A stretch of DNA of 64,000 nucleotides, from assembly GCA_003550325.1 (NCBI GenBank), contig QKWP01000261.1, positions 198,382-262,381 on the forward strand, read 5' to 3'. Shown piece by piece: positions 28,870-41,718 of this stretch; positions within the stretch are counted from its first letter, which is position 1; each line of letters starts with the position of its first letter. The notes beneath the pieces are model-generated. The model was not told where the DNA came from. It was given only the letters and a program-made list of their open reading frames with translations, and did not search any database. The DNA comes from Gigaspora rosea (taxonomy: Eukaryota > Glomeromycota > Glomeromycetes > Diversisporales > Gigasporaceae). Both the position numbers and the translations under genes were made by a program.

Positions 28870-29447
28870 TTTTAGCGACTCACCATTTTATGTTTCTGCT
28901 AATGTTTTCTCATCAACTATTATTTCTCGTATCACTTTAAAAAATGTCTGATGGAAAACATCTTTTTGCAACCGTTTGTAATTTGTGTTGACCCAACTTT
29001 CAAAATGACTTAAAAACCATTCTTCATAAAAATAGATTTTGAAGTATTCGACGCAAGGATAATTCCATCTTTTGATTTTTTTAATGGACGAATTATTATT
29101 TCCTGTAGAGATTCACCTACAAAAAGAAAAATTTATAAATAATCCATAATAAACCCACAAAAATAATGAAATAATGAAATAATTGTTGAAAAATGGTATG
29201 TATGTATACGCACGGTTATTGAGGTTTAAGATTAGGGTCATAATTTCCCATGTCGGTCCAAATTTAAACCCGCAATTTCTGAGTTGTTCTTTAATATTAA
29301 GAAAGGAATAGACTCTTATTTTTTGATTTTTAAAAAGATCAACGTCTTCTTTGTCAAGTTTTAACCGTCTTGATTTGTTAGAAATTGTAGTTGTTTTTCC
29401 GTTCCCCATTCTTTTACAATTTCAGCAAAAGTAACTGGATAAGGCAT
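28870..29447 (-). pseudogene. SAM-like domain hypothetical protein, frameshifted
   Basis: The minus-strand start at 29447 gives MPYPVTFAEIVKEWGTEKQL and then NQDG. A frame change near 29363 is followed by LDKEDVDLFKNQKIRVYSFLNIKEQLRNCGFKFGP, a sterile-alpha-motif-like helical array (an L-x-E/K-E-D ... F-x-x-L ... L-x-x-G-x-x-x-G-P pattern common in Glomeromycotina). After an AT-rich intron ending near 29110, a second exon reads KRWNYPCVEYFKIYF and HFESWVNTNYKRLQKDVF, then a stop near 28900. SAM domains mediate protein-protein contacts; the role here is unknown. The internal frameshift makes it a pseudogene unless an unrecognised intron removes it. Confidence 0.45.
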
Positions 29448-29654
29448 TTTTTTATCTGAAAGAAAGAATAAATGAAGTAACGCGAAGAATAAATGAGAAA
29501 CGTGTGATAAAGTAATCAATTAATACGTAAAATCGAGTTCGGACTGATCCGGGTCGGGTTAATCAAAAATTTTTTACAGGAGGTTCCCCAAAATTCCACA
29601 TCGGGGAATGATCGACCATGAAAATTTAGTGGTTTTTTAAAACTTTGAGCCAAT

Positions 29655-29975
29655 TTTCTCGATGAATACTTAACTAATTTAGCGGATTTTTTTATTTTAA
29701 TTCTATGATTTGATAGAATTAAATTAAAAAAATCTTATGAGATTAGTTAGATAGTCTTTGAGAATACTTCGCTTAAATTTTAAAAAAAGAAGGTTAAATA
29801 TCTTAGAAAAAATCAAAAGCTGTAGTAAAATTTCTTTTTTTTCAACTTCAAACGAAAATTTCTCAACGATTATCTAACCAAATTTATGAAAGTTTTTTTT
29901 ATTTAATTCTACGTATTTGTAGAATCAAAATAAAAACAAAAAGAACTTGGTTAGGTAGTTGTTAAGAATTATTTA
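29655..29975. repeat. Two adjacent foldbacks of one family
   Basis: Hairpin 1 (about 29657-29763) has arms meeting at TTTTAATTCTA/TAGAATTAAA. Hairpin 2 (about 29850-29972) meets at ATTTAATTCTA/TAGAATCAAAA. In both, the outer arms carry the block TTTCTCAACGATTATCTAAC or its complement GGTTAGGTAGTTGTTAAGAA. The same motif occurs at about 12810-12925 and 36360-36560. Confidence 0.65.
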
Positions 29976-31510
29976 TTTATTGATTAAAAAAAATTGCCGC
30001 AGTTTTTTTTTTATTGGTACTAAAACCTTAAGCAAAGTTTTCTTACCTGTCAAAAAACTACAAAAGACCCGGGTATATTATACGGCAGTGGGTCCGCAAG
30101 AAAAAAAAATTTTAAGCATTTGCACATTTCACACTTACAATTAGCAGTCTAAAAATTTAAAAAAATCTATATTTATTAATAGAGATCTTGTGCTTTGCAC
30201 CTGGTATTTTGCAATTGGGTATTGAAAAAGGGTATTTTGGTCAGTGCACTTCGGTACTTTAAGTATTAGTTTGAGGCCATCTGTTCTTAATTAAAAATTT
30301 TCAAAAGCAGATAATGAATTAATAGTTAAAAGTACTCAGAAATTTTCTTTGTGACAAAGTTATTTCATAATAATTTATTGCAAAATTAATTCACAATCCA
30401 CATATGAATGATAGGATTTTATAAATTACTTTATATATGAATGAAATCTTTTTTTCCTCTACACTTACAAAAATTCTATATAGTTACAAAAAATAAAATA
30501 TCAATATCTTTTTATCTACCAAACCAATTTTCAAAATTTTTTTATATTATATACAAAAAAGTATTCTCTATATTTTTCAATTAGAAGATCTAGTATATTA
30601 ACATAATAAAAAAAAAAAGGTAGCTATGGAGGAAAAAAAGATTTCATAATTATAATAAATTTAATAGTAATTTGCGCCTATGAAATACTATCCTTCTTAT
30701 GTAAATCAGCAATTAATTTTTTCAGCTTTAAAATAATCAGTTGTCAATAATTTTATAATGGATTCTTACAATTATAAAAGACCTAAAAATTTTGAAATTT
30801 ACAAAAGTTGAAACTGGTTTCGTTATTTGGAAAATATTGAAATGTGTCAAATATATCTTGGTATTAAAAGCATTTTAATTAACACTACCTTAAGCTTCTA
30901 TTTAAAATTTAGAAAAACCGAAATTTAAAAATTATCTGTTAAAAGAAAAAAAAACCATGTTTACAGCTGTTTTCATAATTCCAAAAAAAAAATTGCTGAA
31001 GTCTATTCTGCTGAGCTATTTATCTCGTTGTTGCACAACATATATAAATATATATATTGTTAATTCATCAAAATGATACTTCAAAAAATAATCATTGAAA
31101 AATAGTTGAAAGAACATAGAAAGTTTGTTTTGTCAGTTAGAATATTGTTAAACACTTGGTGTTAACAGGTCATTTGTGGGTCAAGTTCTCAAACAAATTC
31201 AAAAGCATTTAAATGTAGAAGAATTATCATCTCTTTAAATAAACATACAGTATAAACATTGAACTTTATAATAATCATTAAAACATGGTTGATGAATATT
31301 AATAAATATTGACATCTTATTTCAATTTGTGTTGCAATTTTTTCAAACTAGTTGACAAATTTCTGATCATATTTTTCAAAATTTTTTAAACTAGTTTTGA
31401 ATAGATATATATCAATAAACAAGCCAGCTATGATATAAATTGCCAAAGCTAATTATAAAACCAAAGAAGTAAAAAATATTAGTTTTTAATTATAAATCAT
31501 TTAATTACTA
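29976..31510. other. Gene-free AT-rich region
   Basis: No ORF, motif or repeat boundary that I can support. A small GC-richer patch lies at about 30065-30100. Confidence 0.35.
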
Positions 31511-32078
31511 TATATTTCTAAAAATAAGCTACTTTTTTTGGAATGATTTTAAGCCCAAAAAATTGAAAAAGTATCTTATTTTCAGATTATACAGGTTTTT
31601 GAAGATGTATGCCTAGTGCAGAGGTAGCTCATTATCAGATAAATTTTTTTTTAAAAATTTTAAGCATATAAACTTGCATAAACAGGGTTTGTACATATAT
31701 ACATATGTACTAAAGCCAGCATGTGCATTATTAAACTGTATTTTGCTATATTTGTTACAAGCACATGCTAGCCATGGTCAAATTGGCTTACACATGCATG
31801 CACAGTGTATGTAAAATTTTTAATGTGCAAGAAAAATTGTTCCTGTGCATGTAAATTTTCATATTAAAATTGCTTCTATTACACAAAATTGTTAATTTGT
31901 ACAAGTAAAATTTTTTAAATTTTATTTAAATATATAATATATTTTTTATTTATTTTTCTGATTTTTACAATTTTTTATTTTTTTAATGTTTTTTTATTTG
32001 TTTTTTTATTATTTTTTTAATGTTTTTTATTTTTTTCGATTTTACAATTTTTTATTTTTTTTAAGAAAGTTATTATTC

Positions 32079-32388
32079 ATCACTAGTGCGATGCATCACC
32101 ACCTCGATTGCCCAATTGGGATGCAGGTTCAGATGTAACATGAAATCAAGCAAAACAAACTTTTTTAAAAATCGCTTCTAACTTAAAATTTTGACTAAGA
32201 AACTATACTTTTTTCTTGAAAAAAAAATTCTTGCAAATTTTGTGTTAGAAGAGCCTTCTAACTCTTGCCCTGTTAAACCCTAACCCTAATCATAACACGG
32301 GCGCTATTTGTTTGTTTTGATTAATGTAAAATCAAAACAAACAAAATGATTGGTCGATTAGAGGGTAGCGATAAATCGCACTAGTGAT
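32079..32388. mobile_element. Foldback MITE 1 of the T-rich region
   Basis: Inverted ends ATCACTAGTGCGAT and ATCGCACTAGTGAT. The interior also pairs in part (for example AACATGAAATCAAGCAAAAC against TTTTGATTAATGT-type words on the right). No ORF; target duplication not certain. Confidence 0.6.
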
Positions 32389-32436
32389 AAATGTTAAAAA
32401 TCTTTTTTAATATTATTTATTGGTTTATATAATTTA

Positions 32437-32737
32437 GCGCATATGCATTGTAATGCATCCATCTAATAAACTAATCAGATCGTAGGATTAGGTGTAATGT
32501 GAAATTGAGAAAAATATAAATCTTTTAAAAAATCTCCTGTGACTAAAATTTTGCTTATGAAACTACTCTTTATGCTCTAACAAAAAAAATTTTTTGCAAA
32601 ATCTATAAAACTTCTTTTCTCATCTACATACTATTCTAACCTCGCCCTAACCTAACTAACAAAAAAAATAGGTTAATTTGGTTGCTTTGATTTCATATTA
32701 CACCAAATCATATGAGGTGCATTACACACATATGCGC
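32437..32737. mobile_element. Foldback MITE 2 of the T-rich region
   Basis: Ends GCGCATATG and CATATGCGC, continuing inward as ...GTAATGCATC and GGTGCATTAC. AGGTGTAATGTGAAAT on the left pairs with ATTTCATATTACACC on the right. No ORF. Confidence 0.65.
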
Positions 32738-33051
32738 AAAAATATTAAATTCATTTTTATTTATTATTTTTTAAAATACTTTTTTAATATTTATTTTTTT
32801 GAGTTTTACGATTTTTTATTTCTTTAATGTTTTTTATTTTTTTTTAAAAAAAAAATTTTAAAATTTTTTTAACTATTTTTTTAACATTATTTTAAATTTT
32901 TAATGCTTTTTTTATTTTATTTTTTGTTTATTTTATTTTTTTTTAACTTTTAATTAACTTTTTTTTTAATTTTTTTTAATTTTTTTCTTTACATATTTAT
33001 TTTTTTAAATATTTTTTTTAATTTTAATTTATTTATGAATTTAACTACAAA

Positions 33052-33530
33052 TAACTAGCATGATTATTACTGGTGTGTAATAAACCAATAATGATAAAAC
33101 AAAAAAAAAGTTCATTTACTTTAGGGTTAGGCGAGGCCTGAAATTTTAGCAAGGTGTTTGATATATACAAAATTTAGCAAGAAATTTTTTTTGCTAGAAT
33201 TCAAAAGTAGTTTCATAGATAAATTCTTGAGATATTAGCTTTTTTTAAAAAAAATCTTTATTTATATTATACAAACTGATTTGCACATTACACCTGATCC
33301 TGAAAATTTATTGGCTAATTACTAGATTTGCAGGTGAAACTAATCTTCAATGGTGCACCATGGTGCACCGAGACTGGTGCACCGAAACTGGTGCACCAAT
33401 GATTATAAAAAACTCAAATTTTCAACGGTGCGCTGATGGTGCACTGTGTGCATTGATGGATCCTGGTGAAACTAACTAGTTTCACCAACAAATCTACTAA
33501 TTATACACCAGTTATGATCACTGCTAGTTA
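33052..33530. mobile_element. Foldback MITE 3 with an internal insertion
   Basis: Ends TAACTAGCA and TGCTAGTTA, continuing inward as TACTGGTGTGTAAT and ATTATACACCAGTTA. At about 33330-33470 a GGTGCACC-rich block is bounded by GGTGAAACTAA on the left and TGGTGAAACTAA on the right. It looks like a nested insertion with its own short direct repeat of GGTGCACCGA(G/A)ACTG. Confidence 0.6.
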
Positions 33531-33534
33531 GTTA

Positions 33535-33960
33535 GTAATATTCTTTATTTATTTACTTATTTATTTTATTTTAAGTTATTTATTTTAAATCATTATTATG
33601 AACTGTTTTATTGTTTTTTATTATTTATTTTATTTTTTTATTTAATTTAAATACAGTTCTTTTTTATTTTTTATTTTATTTAAATTATTTATTTTAAATT
33701 ATTATTTTTATTTAAATATGAACATTTGTTGTTTTTTATTATTTTTATTTTTAGTATTTTTTTAAATAAATATAGTTTTTTTTTATTTTTAATTTATTGT
33801 TTATTTATTTATCTATTTATTTATTTTAAATTATTTTTAGATATTTTTTTATTTAAATATATATATACATTTTATTTTACTTTAAATTATTTTTAGATTA
33901 TTTTTTTATTTAAATATATATATACATTTTATTTTACTTTAGTTTTTTTTATTTATTATT
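33535..33960. repeat. TTTA-rich tract with a tandem duplication
   Basis: Degenerate TTTA/TTAT repeats. At 33826-33942 a roughly 55-bp unit (TTTTTTTATTTAAATATATA ... CATTTTATTTTACTTT) occurs twice in a row. Confidence 0.6.
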
Positions 33961-36085
33961 ATAAATACAAGTTTATTAATCTATGGCCATCTTAGAATTG
34001 TGCAAGTTAACTATTTTTGTAATATGCATATACACAATGATAGGAATAATTCTAGTTATTCCCAAGCAGATAATAAGATCACTTTGATTAATAGTGGTAC
34101 TATATTTTTTAATATATATAAATATTGCTGGCAAAGTTTGTTTAAAGTAGCAATAGTATTAGGAAGTAGCTTATTTTCAAAACAAAAAATTTTACTATTA
34201 AGTTTAGTTTGAAAAAGTGAGGTAGCTTATTTTTAGGTCATAGATATTTTTAAGTTTTTTTTCAAAAACAGGAGTAGCTTATTTTTAGAGTAGATTATTT
34301 TCAGAAATATATGGCATAACTAGCCGTAACTGGCAATTATAAATGCAACAATCAAAATCTGCAACTTTACTAATATAGCAATAGCATTATTCGATTTCTA
34401 TATCCAATTAGAACAAGATTTTGTGGATGAATTCAAAACTCAAATATAAACTATACTCTGGTACTTTGTACTAGAGATAGGAATTGTATATGCAGTAATG
34501 TTTTTATAGTTTTCAATAAACATTTGAGTTTTTTTAAAAACATTGATATTTGAAAAGGCTTTCTTATTTGAGAACATTTTATCCTTTTAAAATGTTCTCT
34601 ATAAGAACATTTATAAAATTTTATGTTTTTGATTTACTATTGAGAACAATAAATTATATTAAATGTTTATTAATTTGATAATATGGTTTGATTGTAACAA
34701 ATTCTGCATACATATATGTACATATATATGTATATATACTGGTATACATACTATGTATAGCACATATGTTTAAAGTTGTACATTAAGAATAACAAATAAA
34801 TATTTAAGAAAATAGCCTTTAAAGATTTTTAAAATAAACTTTCATTAATTATGTAGTGTTTTTTTTATATAGAGAATATTATTATATTATAAACTTAATA
34901 AATAGATGATTTGTTTCAAATAATATACTGCTACTAAGCAAGTAAAAAAACACAAATTATTTGTTAGTATGAAGTTTAAATATTTAAATGACAAAAGTAA
35001 TTTATTGCATTGACCAATAGTAGCATTAGTAAAATATTATAAAAAGGCTTGTTTTATTATAAGCAAGTATGAAAAGTACTGGTACTTGAAGTTTTAAGAA
35101 AATTATTAGAAGTTGAATTGTATAATACATTGTATAACTTTGAAAAAATATGAAGAACTATATATAAAGTTTAAAAAATTATTATAGATAAGCACAAACT
35201 TAGTATATAAGTTGTAAGTATAGTATGTAAACATTCTTTAAAAATTAATATTCAATATATTTAATATCTAATGAACACTAAAAAGTTTTTAAGAACAATA
35301 AAATTTTAAATTATGTTCTTTTGAGAAAATAACTTTAGATTTGTATTTTAAATTCTGGCTATATGATCTAGTTACTAAATTGACTAAATGTAGTAATTTA
35401 CATATAAATTTTTTAGTCAACTAAATTGATTCCTATCCCTACTTCATACTATGTTTCTGATAAAAATAACCTTTTGTTTTTGTTATGATTGAGTTGAATT
35501 TAGCATTTGAATTTTGAATCTTTTATTACATTTTAAAATATTAATTAAATAAAAGGGGTACATGTTATTTTAGGACATGCACAAGCACTATTTTGAGCAA
35601 AATAGCTAAATTTGTTAAAAAGTCAAAATCCAAATTAATGGCCTGACCCACTATTTCATGCAAATATAGTAAATGAATTTAGAGTAGAGGCTTGTTTATT
35701 AAGTAGTATTATATAATGTTTACAACCTTGTACAGGTACTTATAATACATTTTTCAGTTCTGTTATTCCTTTTTTGTTTTTTTTTTACTCTTTTTGTAAA
35801 TTTGTTTTTATTTAGATTGGTTTGTTGTTTTTTCTCTTTGTTTTTACTATTTCTTTATACTTTGTTTATTATATTTTTTTGTTAAATATGAACTAATTAT
35901 ATTCTATCTAGTAACTTAAATAGGAAGCATCTAAAGGAGTTAGTTCTTATTAGAGCTGACAATATCTTCTAACTCATATGTGAGTTGGTGCAATAAGTTA
36001 TATCTGGGCATGGTTTATCAGCCAAATGATATCGACTTATAATTTTAGCTAACTATATACTAGTAGAAATAGCATTACTATTATT
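33961..36085. other. Gene-free AT-rich region
   Basis: GTAGCTTATTTT words recur at about 34165, 34222, 34252 and 34272, and the complement AAATAAGCTAC occurs at 31522, hinting at a large old inverted element, but boundaries cannot be fixed. The ORF at 34000-34212 has no recognisable content. Confidence 0.3.
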
Positions 36086-36087
36086 AG

Positions 36088-36812
36088 TAAATAAAAGTAG
36101 CTATTTGAGCTTTGCAAAACTGTCAAAGAACCAAAAAAATAAAAATAAACAATAAATATTAATTAGTGAATTTTTTATAGTTTTTTAATTATTACAACAA
36201 AAGTTAGATGAAAACTAAAGTTTTAGTCAATTTTTTGATCAAAATAATTGAATTTAATTAAAAATCAATAAAAATTAGAATTTTGATCAAAAATTCCAAA
36301 AATTTAGCATATGAAAATTTAATTATTTTTATAATTATAAAAAATTTGAGTTAATTTGATGAGATAGTTGTTGAGAAATTAATTTTTGAAGTCATTTTAT
36401 ATATATGCAAAAAAATTGGCTACACAACTAGGTTTTTTAATTTTAATATAGTAATTAATTTAATTCTATATTAAAAATAAAAAACCTAGTCATGTAGCCA
36501 AATTTTTAACATATAAATGAAATGACTTAAAAAATTAATTGCTTAACAATTATCTCATCAAATTAGCTCAAATTTATTTTAATAACTATAAAAATGATTT
36601 AATTATAATATACTAAATTTTTGGAATTTTTGAATATAATCCTGTTTTTTTTTTTGATTTCCATTATTTTGATTAAAAAATTGACCAAAACTTTAGTTCT
36701 TATCTTACTTTTGTTGTATTAATTAAAAAATTATAAAAAAATTACTGATTAGCATTTATTGTTTATTATTTACTGTAAAAGTTTCAAGATTGTAGCTTTT
36801 TAATTTAAAAAG
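36088..36812. mobile_element. Large foldback element with ~330-bp arms
   Basis: The left arm starts near AAAAGTAGCTATTTGAG and the right arm ends near AGATTGTAGCTTTTTAATTT. The arms pair through TTTTAGTCAATTTTTTGATC against GATTAAAAAATTGACCAAAA, through GATGAGATAGTTGTTGAGAA against TTAACAATTATCTCATCAAA, and near the centre GGCTACACAACTAGG against CCTAGTCATGTAGCC. The centre lies near 36455. No ORF. Confidence 0.7.
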
Positions 36813-37039
36813 TTACAGGGTGGGATCCTTTTGACTCTGACTGTAAGCTCATATAGATTGTTCAGGGTCCTGATCTATATATGGGTCCAGGTCCTATCAT
36901 ATGATAGAAGTTATAATTGTTCATGTTGTCATTCTAAATCTCCTAATTAAAGAATTCTAGTAATTTGTGTGGCTATATAAGGCCATTTTTATTTTTATTA
37001 TAACGCTTTTTGCTAAATCAATATGCTTGATATATAGAG

Positions 37040-37390
37040 AGATTTTTTAAAACAAGTGGTGCATTCCTTAACAAATCAAGTTAAAGATCTTAAAGCTCGA
37101 ACCTCAACTCCAGAAACTCCAAATATGCGTTTTGACAACACCTATAATTATAATGAAACAGTGACTCTGAAGATGCTAATATTACTACTGGACTTTTTGT
37201 CCATTCAATGATATTGGTCTTTCTGACCTTAATATTCTTTATGACCCAAATTCTAACTCTACCATACAAAGAAAGAGCCAAAAACAATCGACTACTACGA
37301 CTATTGAAATTCAAAGAAAAGGAAAGCAGAGGCAACGAAATGATAATGAAACCAATAATAATAATCAGCAAAAACTATCAATAAGAATAT
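37040..37390 (+). pseudogene. Low-complexity coding relic
   Basis: Plus-strand frames with shifts read FLKQVVHSLTNQVKDLKART, then SEDANITTGLF-like, then LSDLNILYDPNSNSTIQRKS and an Asn/Gln/Lys-rich end before a stop near 37395. This may be a retroelement gag-like or host low-complexity exon; I cannot decide. The 93-residue ORF on the opposite strand is considered a shadow. Confidence 0.3.
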
Positions 37391-37395
37391 TCTAA

Positions 37396-39539
37396 GTTAC
37401 TAATCCTATCATTTGTATTGATAAGCCTTTAAAAAATCCGAAATGTATCCGATTTTAGAGAGAAATAAGATACATATTGGATTTACTTAAAATACAAATC
37501 GGATAGCCGATATGACATGTATCTAAGGTTTTCTAAAAAGTCTCCTATTTCCACCAAATTTCTGTTTGAAACCTGAGAAAAATCGGAGACATTTAGGTAT
37601 GAACTACCGGCAATTGCTTTATCTGTATACTGAAAATAAAGTAAACCTATCGTAAATCCAATTTTTACTTGGAATAACTTCATTCGAACTGTAATAAACA
37701 ATAAAATTATTTAGCTTTCTTTATTTGATTTAAAATATAATTTAAAGTAATGCTTATTTAGTTTTACATTTGCCAGTAACTTGTTAATAGCTACTGCGGT
37801 ATTATGTGTTTGCCTGTTTTACCTGTTTCCAATTTTCTTTTTATTTATTATACAAAGCTACTTGAACTGATTTTGTCATATATGAATTATCCAGTGAGAA
37901 CATAAAAACGCAGTGACGTCACTTAAAGCGCAGTCTGAACAAGATTCACAATTTCTATTAACGAAACCACAGAAACCCATTAATCAACAATCTTTCCGGC
38001 CCAATTTTACTATAAAGCAGGTCAAAAATTGGTTTAGATTCATTTAAGTCCCGGCAAAATTATAATTTTAAAGATCATCGGCCTAATTGAGGCCAACAAC
38101 TTGAATATGTCACTGCATTTTTTATGGTCGTCCTGGATGATTTGTTACATATCAAATTTGTACCTTTATAATGACAATTATGGTTAAGTAATTTTCCTAC
38201 TAAGGCATACAAATTTAATTAATTAATTTGGCATGGCCTAATATATTGCATGCTTTTTATTACCCATTTTGGGTGGGTGTGTAACTATATAATGTGTGGT
38301 ATTTTCCTGAGCGTAGCAAAAAAGAAAGTAATAGGTATATAATTATTCCCATATCTATTTTTGGTTTAATAATCATTCATATAATTCGTCTGGTTCCATT
38401 TAATATCTATTTTACTAGTTAATGTTAAATTTAACAGAAAGAGTACGTACTTATGTACGCATGCATATCCAAAAATGTCAATGATATTATAATACAACAG
38501 GCTGAAAACTGCAGATGATTTTTTTATGATGCATACACTTACTTAAATAGTATTTGAATAATAGTAAATACGTTATTGAAAAGCTAATGAAAACTTTTTT
38601 GCATATTTGACCACTATGGCTGAGGCTGATTCAGGTGCGCTTTTCACATTACATATCAAATCATTTCATCAAAATGGGCGAACAAATTTTTATCTCAACT
38701 TTATTTCAGTAAAAGTAGAAACATACGATTATCACAAAAGAACACCCGTAAATCTATTATTAAAAAGGAATGTGTCGTGTACTATACGTACTATACACAT
38801 TTACGTACGTACGTACGTACTCCATACATACGCAAAAACTTCTACTTTTAACGGCCACTTAGAAATAGTATGTACTGTACGCACTGTATGTACTGCACAC
38901 ATCATGTTACAACAAACAGTTCTTGACATGAAATATCGCCTCTTTGTATATATTTAGATATACATTACAGAATTTGTTTGGTGATCTTCATATGATAAAA
39001 AGTGAGTATTTGTCACATATTTATGCAAACAAAAGTCGTAGTTGAAGATGTAAGTTTCATACAATTCAATGAAGTATTGAGCACAAATAATATAACACAT
39101 AAATTGAGGTTTCAAGAATCATATTAAAGAAAATCGACTTAAACATATTGATCGATCTCATTATAAAGCCAAGAGCCGTGAAAAAGGCTTGGCATATATG
39201 CAGTACTTCTGTAAATATACTGTATTGTAATGTAATACATCATGATAGCCAGAGCTCACAAGTCTATAACTTAAAATTTCAATCATACCCTTGAGTAATA
39301 ATGAAGAATTTTATTATGATATTGATTAAAATTAAATTATTCGAAACACAAAAGGCATCACTTATAGATTTTTACAGCCAGAAAGAAACTCTGATGGCTA
39401 TTTTTGACTAACCTATATCTCAATCTCTCCTACATACTCTAGCGTCATATTCGTACTATTTCTTTGTACGTCCGGATATGTTGCCTTCCTAACTTCAGAA
39501 TATTTAAGGTCCTAAGATCTACATTTTATTTCTGCAATA
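37396..39539. other. Gene-free region with small repeats
   Basis: Possible element at 37909-38116 bounded by CAGTGACGTCAC and GTCACTG, without a target duplication. Around 38770-38910 many TGTACT/TACGTAC words occur. No gene is supported. Confidence 0.3.
38801..38824. repeat. (ACGT)n microsatellite
   Basis: Five perfect ACGT units within a TAC-rich neighbourhood. Confidence 0.8.
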
Positions 39540-39599
39540 TTCTAGAATCTACTGATCGTTCGAATGATCATCACTCGAACGATCAATTGATTCTAGAAT
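39540..39599. repeat. Hairpin with two paired blocks
   Basis: TTCTAGAATC pairs with GATTCTAGAA, and GATCGTTCGA pairs with TCGAACGATC inside it, around the centre ATGATCATCAC. It lies just left of a hAT-like element. Confidence 0.8.
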
Positions 39600-39620
39600 T
39601 TTGAGGTTTTACCTTACACG

Positions 39621-41340
39621 TAGGGTGAGGAATGGGCCGGGCCGGGCCGAGCTTGATTGAGCCTGAAACTAAGCCCGGAAAATATTTTGTGCCAAGCCCA
39701 GCCCGGAAAAAGGCCCGGAATAGTGGGCCCGGGCTGTACTTATTTTAAGATTAGGTCCGGTCCGGTCGGACCCGTTAATTTATATAATGAGAAATGGACC
39801 TGTGTATATGACCCTAACTGGGTTAAACTCAAAATTTGGCCGTCAAGCCACTCAGCATTAATTTGCCAATTAGGATAGCTGTGCAAAACATCACGCGAGG
39901 TAAGGTTTTCTTGTTGAAGAAAAATAATTCAAGCTTGCTATGCGTAAATTTATCAGATCGGGATCTCTTATATCTGATATGTACTTTCAATTATATATCA
40001 TATATCGTCTATAAGTATTTTAGTGTTAATTTAAGAAAGTGATTAATGTAATGAAAAAAACTTTTTTTTTGCGGCACTCAAATATTTTGTGTCAACTAGA
40101 AAAAGTTAGGTCAAAACTTTATTTGTCAGTATACTATATATATATTCAGTGATGTCAATTGGTTATTTGGCCGGCCAATGGCCGCGGCCATTGGCCGAGG
40201 CCAAAAGGCCAAAAATATAAATTTCATTTTTGGCCGAAACGGCCAAATAAAACTAGTAATTTGATTGGTTAAATCTTCACTTAAGTAATTTTTCTATATA
40301 ACTTACTAAACCTTTGTTTATTAAACCTTTGCTCAAATTACTTATTAAACCTTTGTTCAAATTATACTTTTATATAACTTTTTAAACCTTCGTTTAAATT
40401 ATTTTTTATATAGTTTATTAAACTTTCACTTAAATTGTTTTTATATAAGTTATTAAACCTTCACTTAAATTATTTTTTATATAATTTATTAACTTTCGCT
40501 AGATTTTTTTTTATATAGCTTAACAATTATTACTTAAGTTATCTTATATATTAATATGCTTTCAAAACGAACTTTCAAGCAAACTATTATAATTAAAAAA
40601 GAACTTGAAAAGAATCGTTAGATTTAATTATTCTTTCACGTATAGTTAAATATCGATCCGTTCTATAAGTTTATTAATTCCAATAGTTCGTCAATTTCTT
40701 TATCGCAACTTTAGTAATAGCACATGAAAATAGATAACTATAGTGTTAATTAACTTTTTTTGGGAAGGTAATATACAATAAATACAATTCAAGAATATTG
40801 GTTCATATAGTTAATAGTGTGGCATTAAACAAAAACAGTACGTATATGTAATATATATTAACATTAGTATGCATACATTTCTTTTTTATTACTATACAGA
40901 GAAGTTTGGCCACTTGGCCATTTGGCCATTTGGCCATTGGCCAAAAGCCATATCGGCCAAATAATTTTTATTGGCCTGGCCAATTGACATTCAACTTTGG
41001 CCGCAAAATTTTGGCCATTTTGGCCAAATAATTATATATTGGCCGATGACCAATTAAATTTTCTTTGGCCGATTAAATTGCCATCACTGCATATATTCTT
41101 CCATAATATTATGGGTTTTCAACGTTCTATTGTACTCATCGAAAAAAAACATCCAGGTCACCAGAGGTGGATCATGAGTACCTCATGCGGGCCATAGTGA
41201 TTTGAACCCATATAAAAATACAATGGGTAACAGGATCAATTACACAACTGTTGCCAATTCAGGTTTAACATTCTCAATTCACAACTCAGTCCTTCCTCCC
41301 AAAAAAGAGCCGGGCTTAGCCCGGCTCGTTTCACACCCTA
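39621..41340. mobile_element. hAT-like element with GGGCC-rich ends, host of a nested element
   Basis: Ends TAGGGTGAGGAATGGGCCGG and AGCCCGGCTCGTTTCACACC-CTA, with inverted termini TAGGGTG/CACCCTA. Flanks CTTACACG and ATTACACG agree in 7 of 8 positions, as expected for an old hAT duplication. GGCCCGG/CCGGGCC words cluster in the first about 150 bp and the last about 40 bp. About 943 bp is a second element, leaving about 777 bp of its own. No transposase. Confidence 0.75.
40147..41089. mobile_element. Nested hAT-like element with GGCCA subterminal repeats
   Basis: Ends CAGTGATGTCAATTGG and the imperfect complement AAATTGCCATCACTG. Flanks TATATATT and CATATATT agree in 7 of 8. GGCCA/TGGCC repeats fill the first about 110 bp and the last about 190 bp, in opposite orientation. 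In the AT-rich middle TTATTAAACCTTC-like units repeat every 50-60 bp (40310-40500). No ORF of note. Confidence 0.75.
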
Positions 41341-41718
41341 ATTACACGTGGCTATCTATTTTTGATCAACCAATCAATAATTAAGGATGATGATAGACAT
41401 TACTGCATTACAAACAACGACTTGTTAATCAATTTACATATGTGGAACATAAGTTCATGTACTGTAGGTATGTACGTATTGTACGTAAGTATGTACATAC
41501 ATACATCGTAATACATAAATATAAAATGTTTCTCGGCATGTAGCGTTAAATTACGGACTTTTTTTTTTCTTTTTTTACAAGTGACCTTCGTTTATCAAAG
41601 TTTAAATACTGTATATACTAATAAATTCACTGCATACCGGGTTGAATCCTCACTATCAAAAGTAATTTGTAATAACTAAATAAAAACTTTTTTATATAAT
41701 CTTTATAACAAAAAGATT
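41341..41718. promoter_or_regulatory. Upstream region of the glycosyltransferase gene
   Basis: AT-rich 5' flank. TTTATATAAT at about 41691 is TATA-like, about 25 bp before the start codon, so it is as likely part of the 5' UTR as a TATA box. The region also holds a run of TGTACGTA-type words (41465-41510). Confidence 0.25.

Larger units (their letters stand above)
31520..33050. repeat. T-rich low-complexity DNA
   Basis: Long runs of (T)nA/TTTTAATG-type sequence, especially 31920-32060 and 32750-33020, with strong strand asymmetry (T on the plus strand). Three foldback elements are embedded. No coding potential. Confidence 0.7.

Noticed and set aside
39657..39878. 73-residue Gly/Pro-rich ORF
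   Set aside because: It lies on GGCCCGG subterminal repeats of a hAT-like element; the composition follows the repeat.
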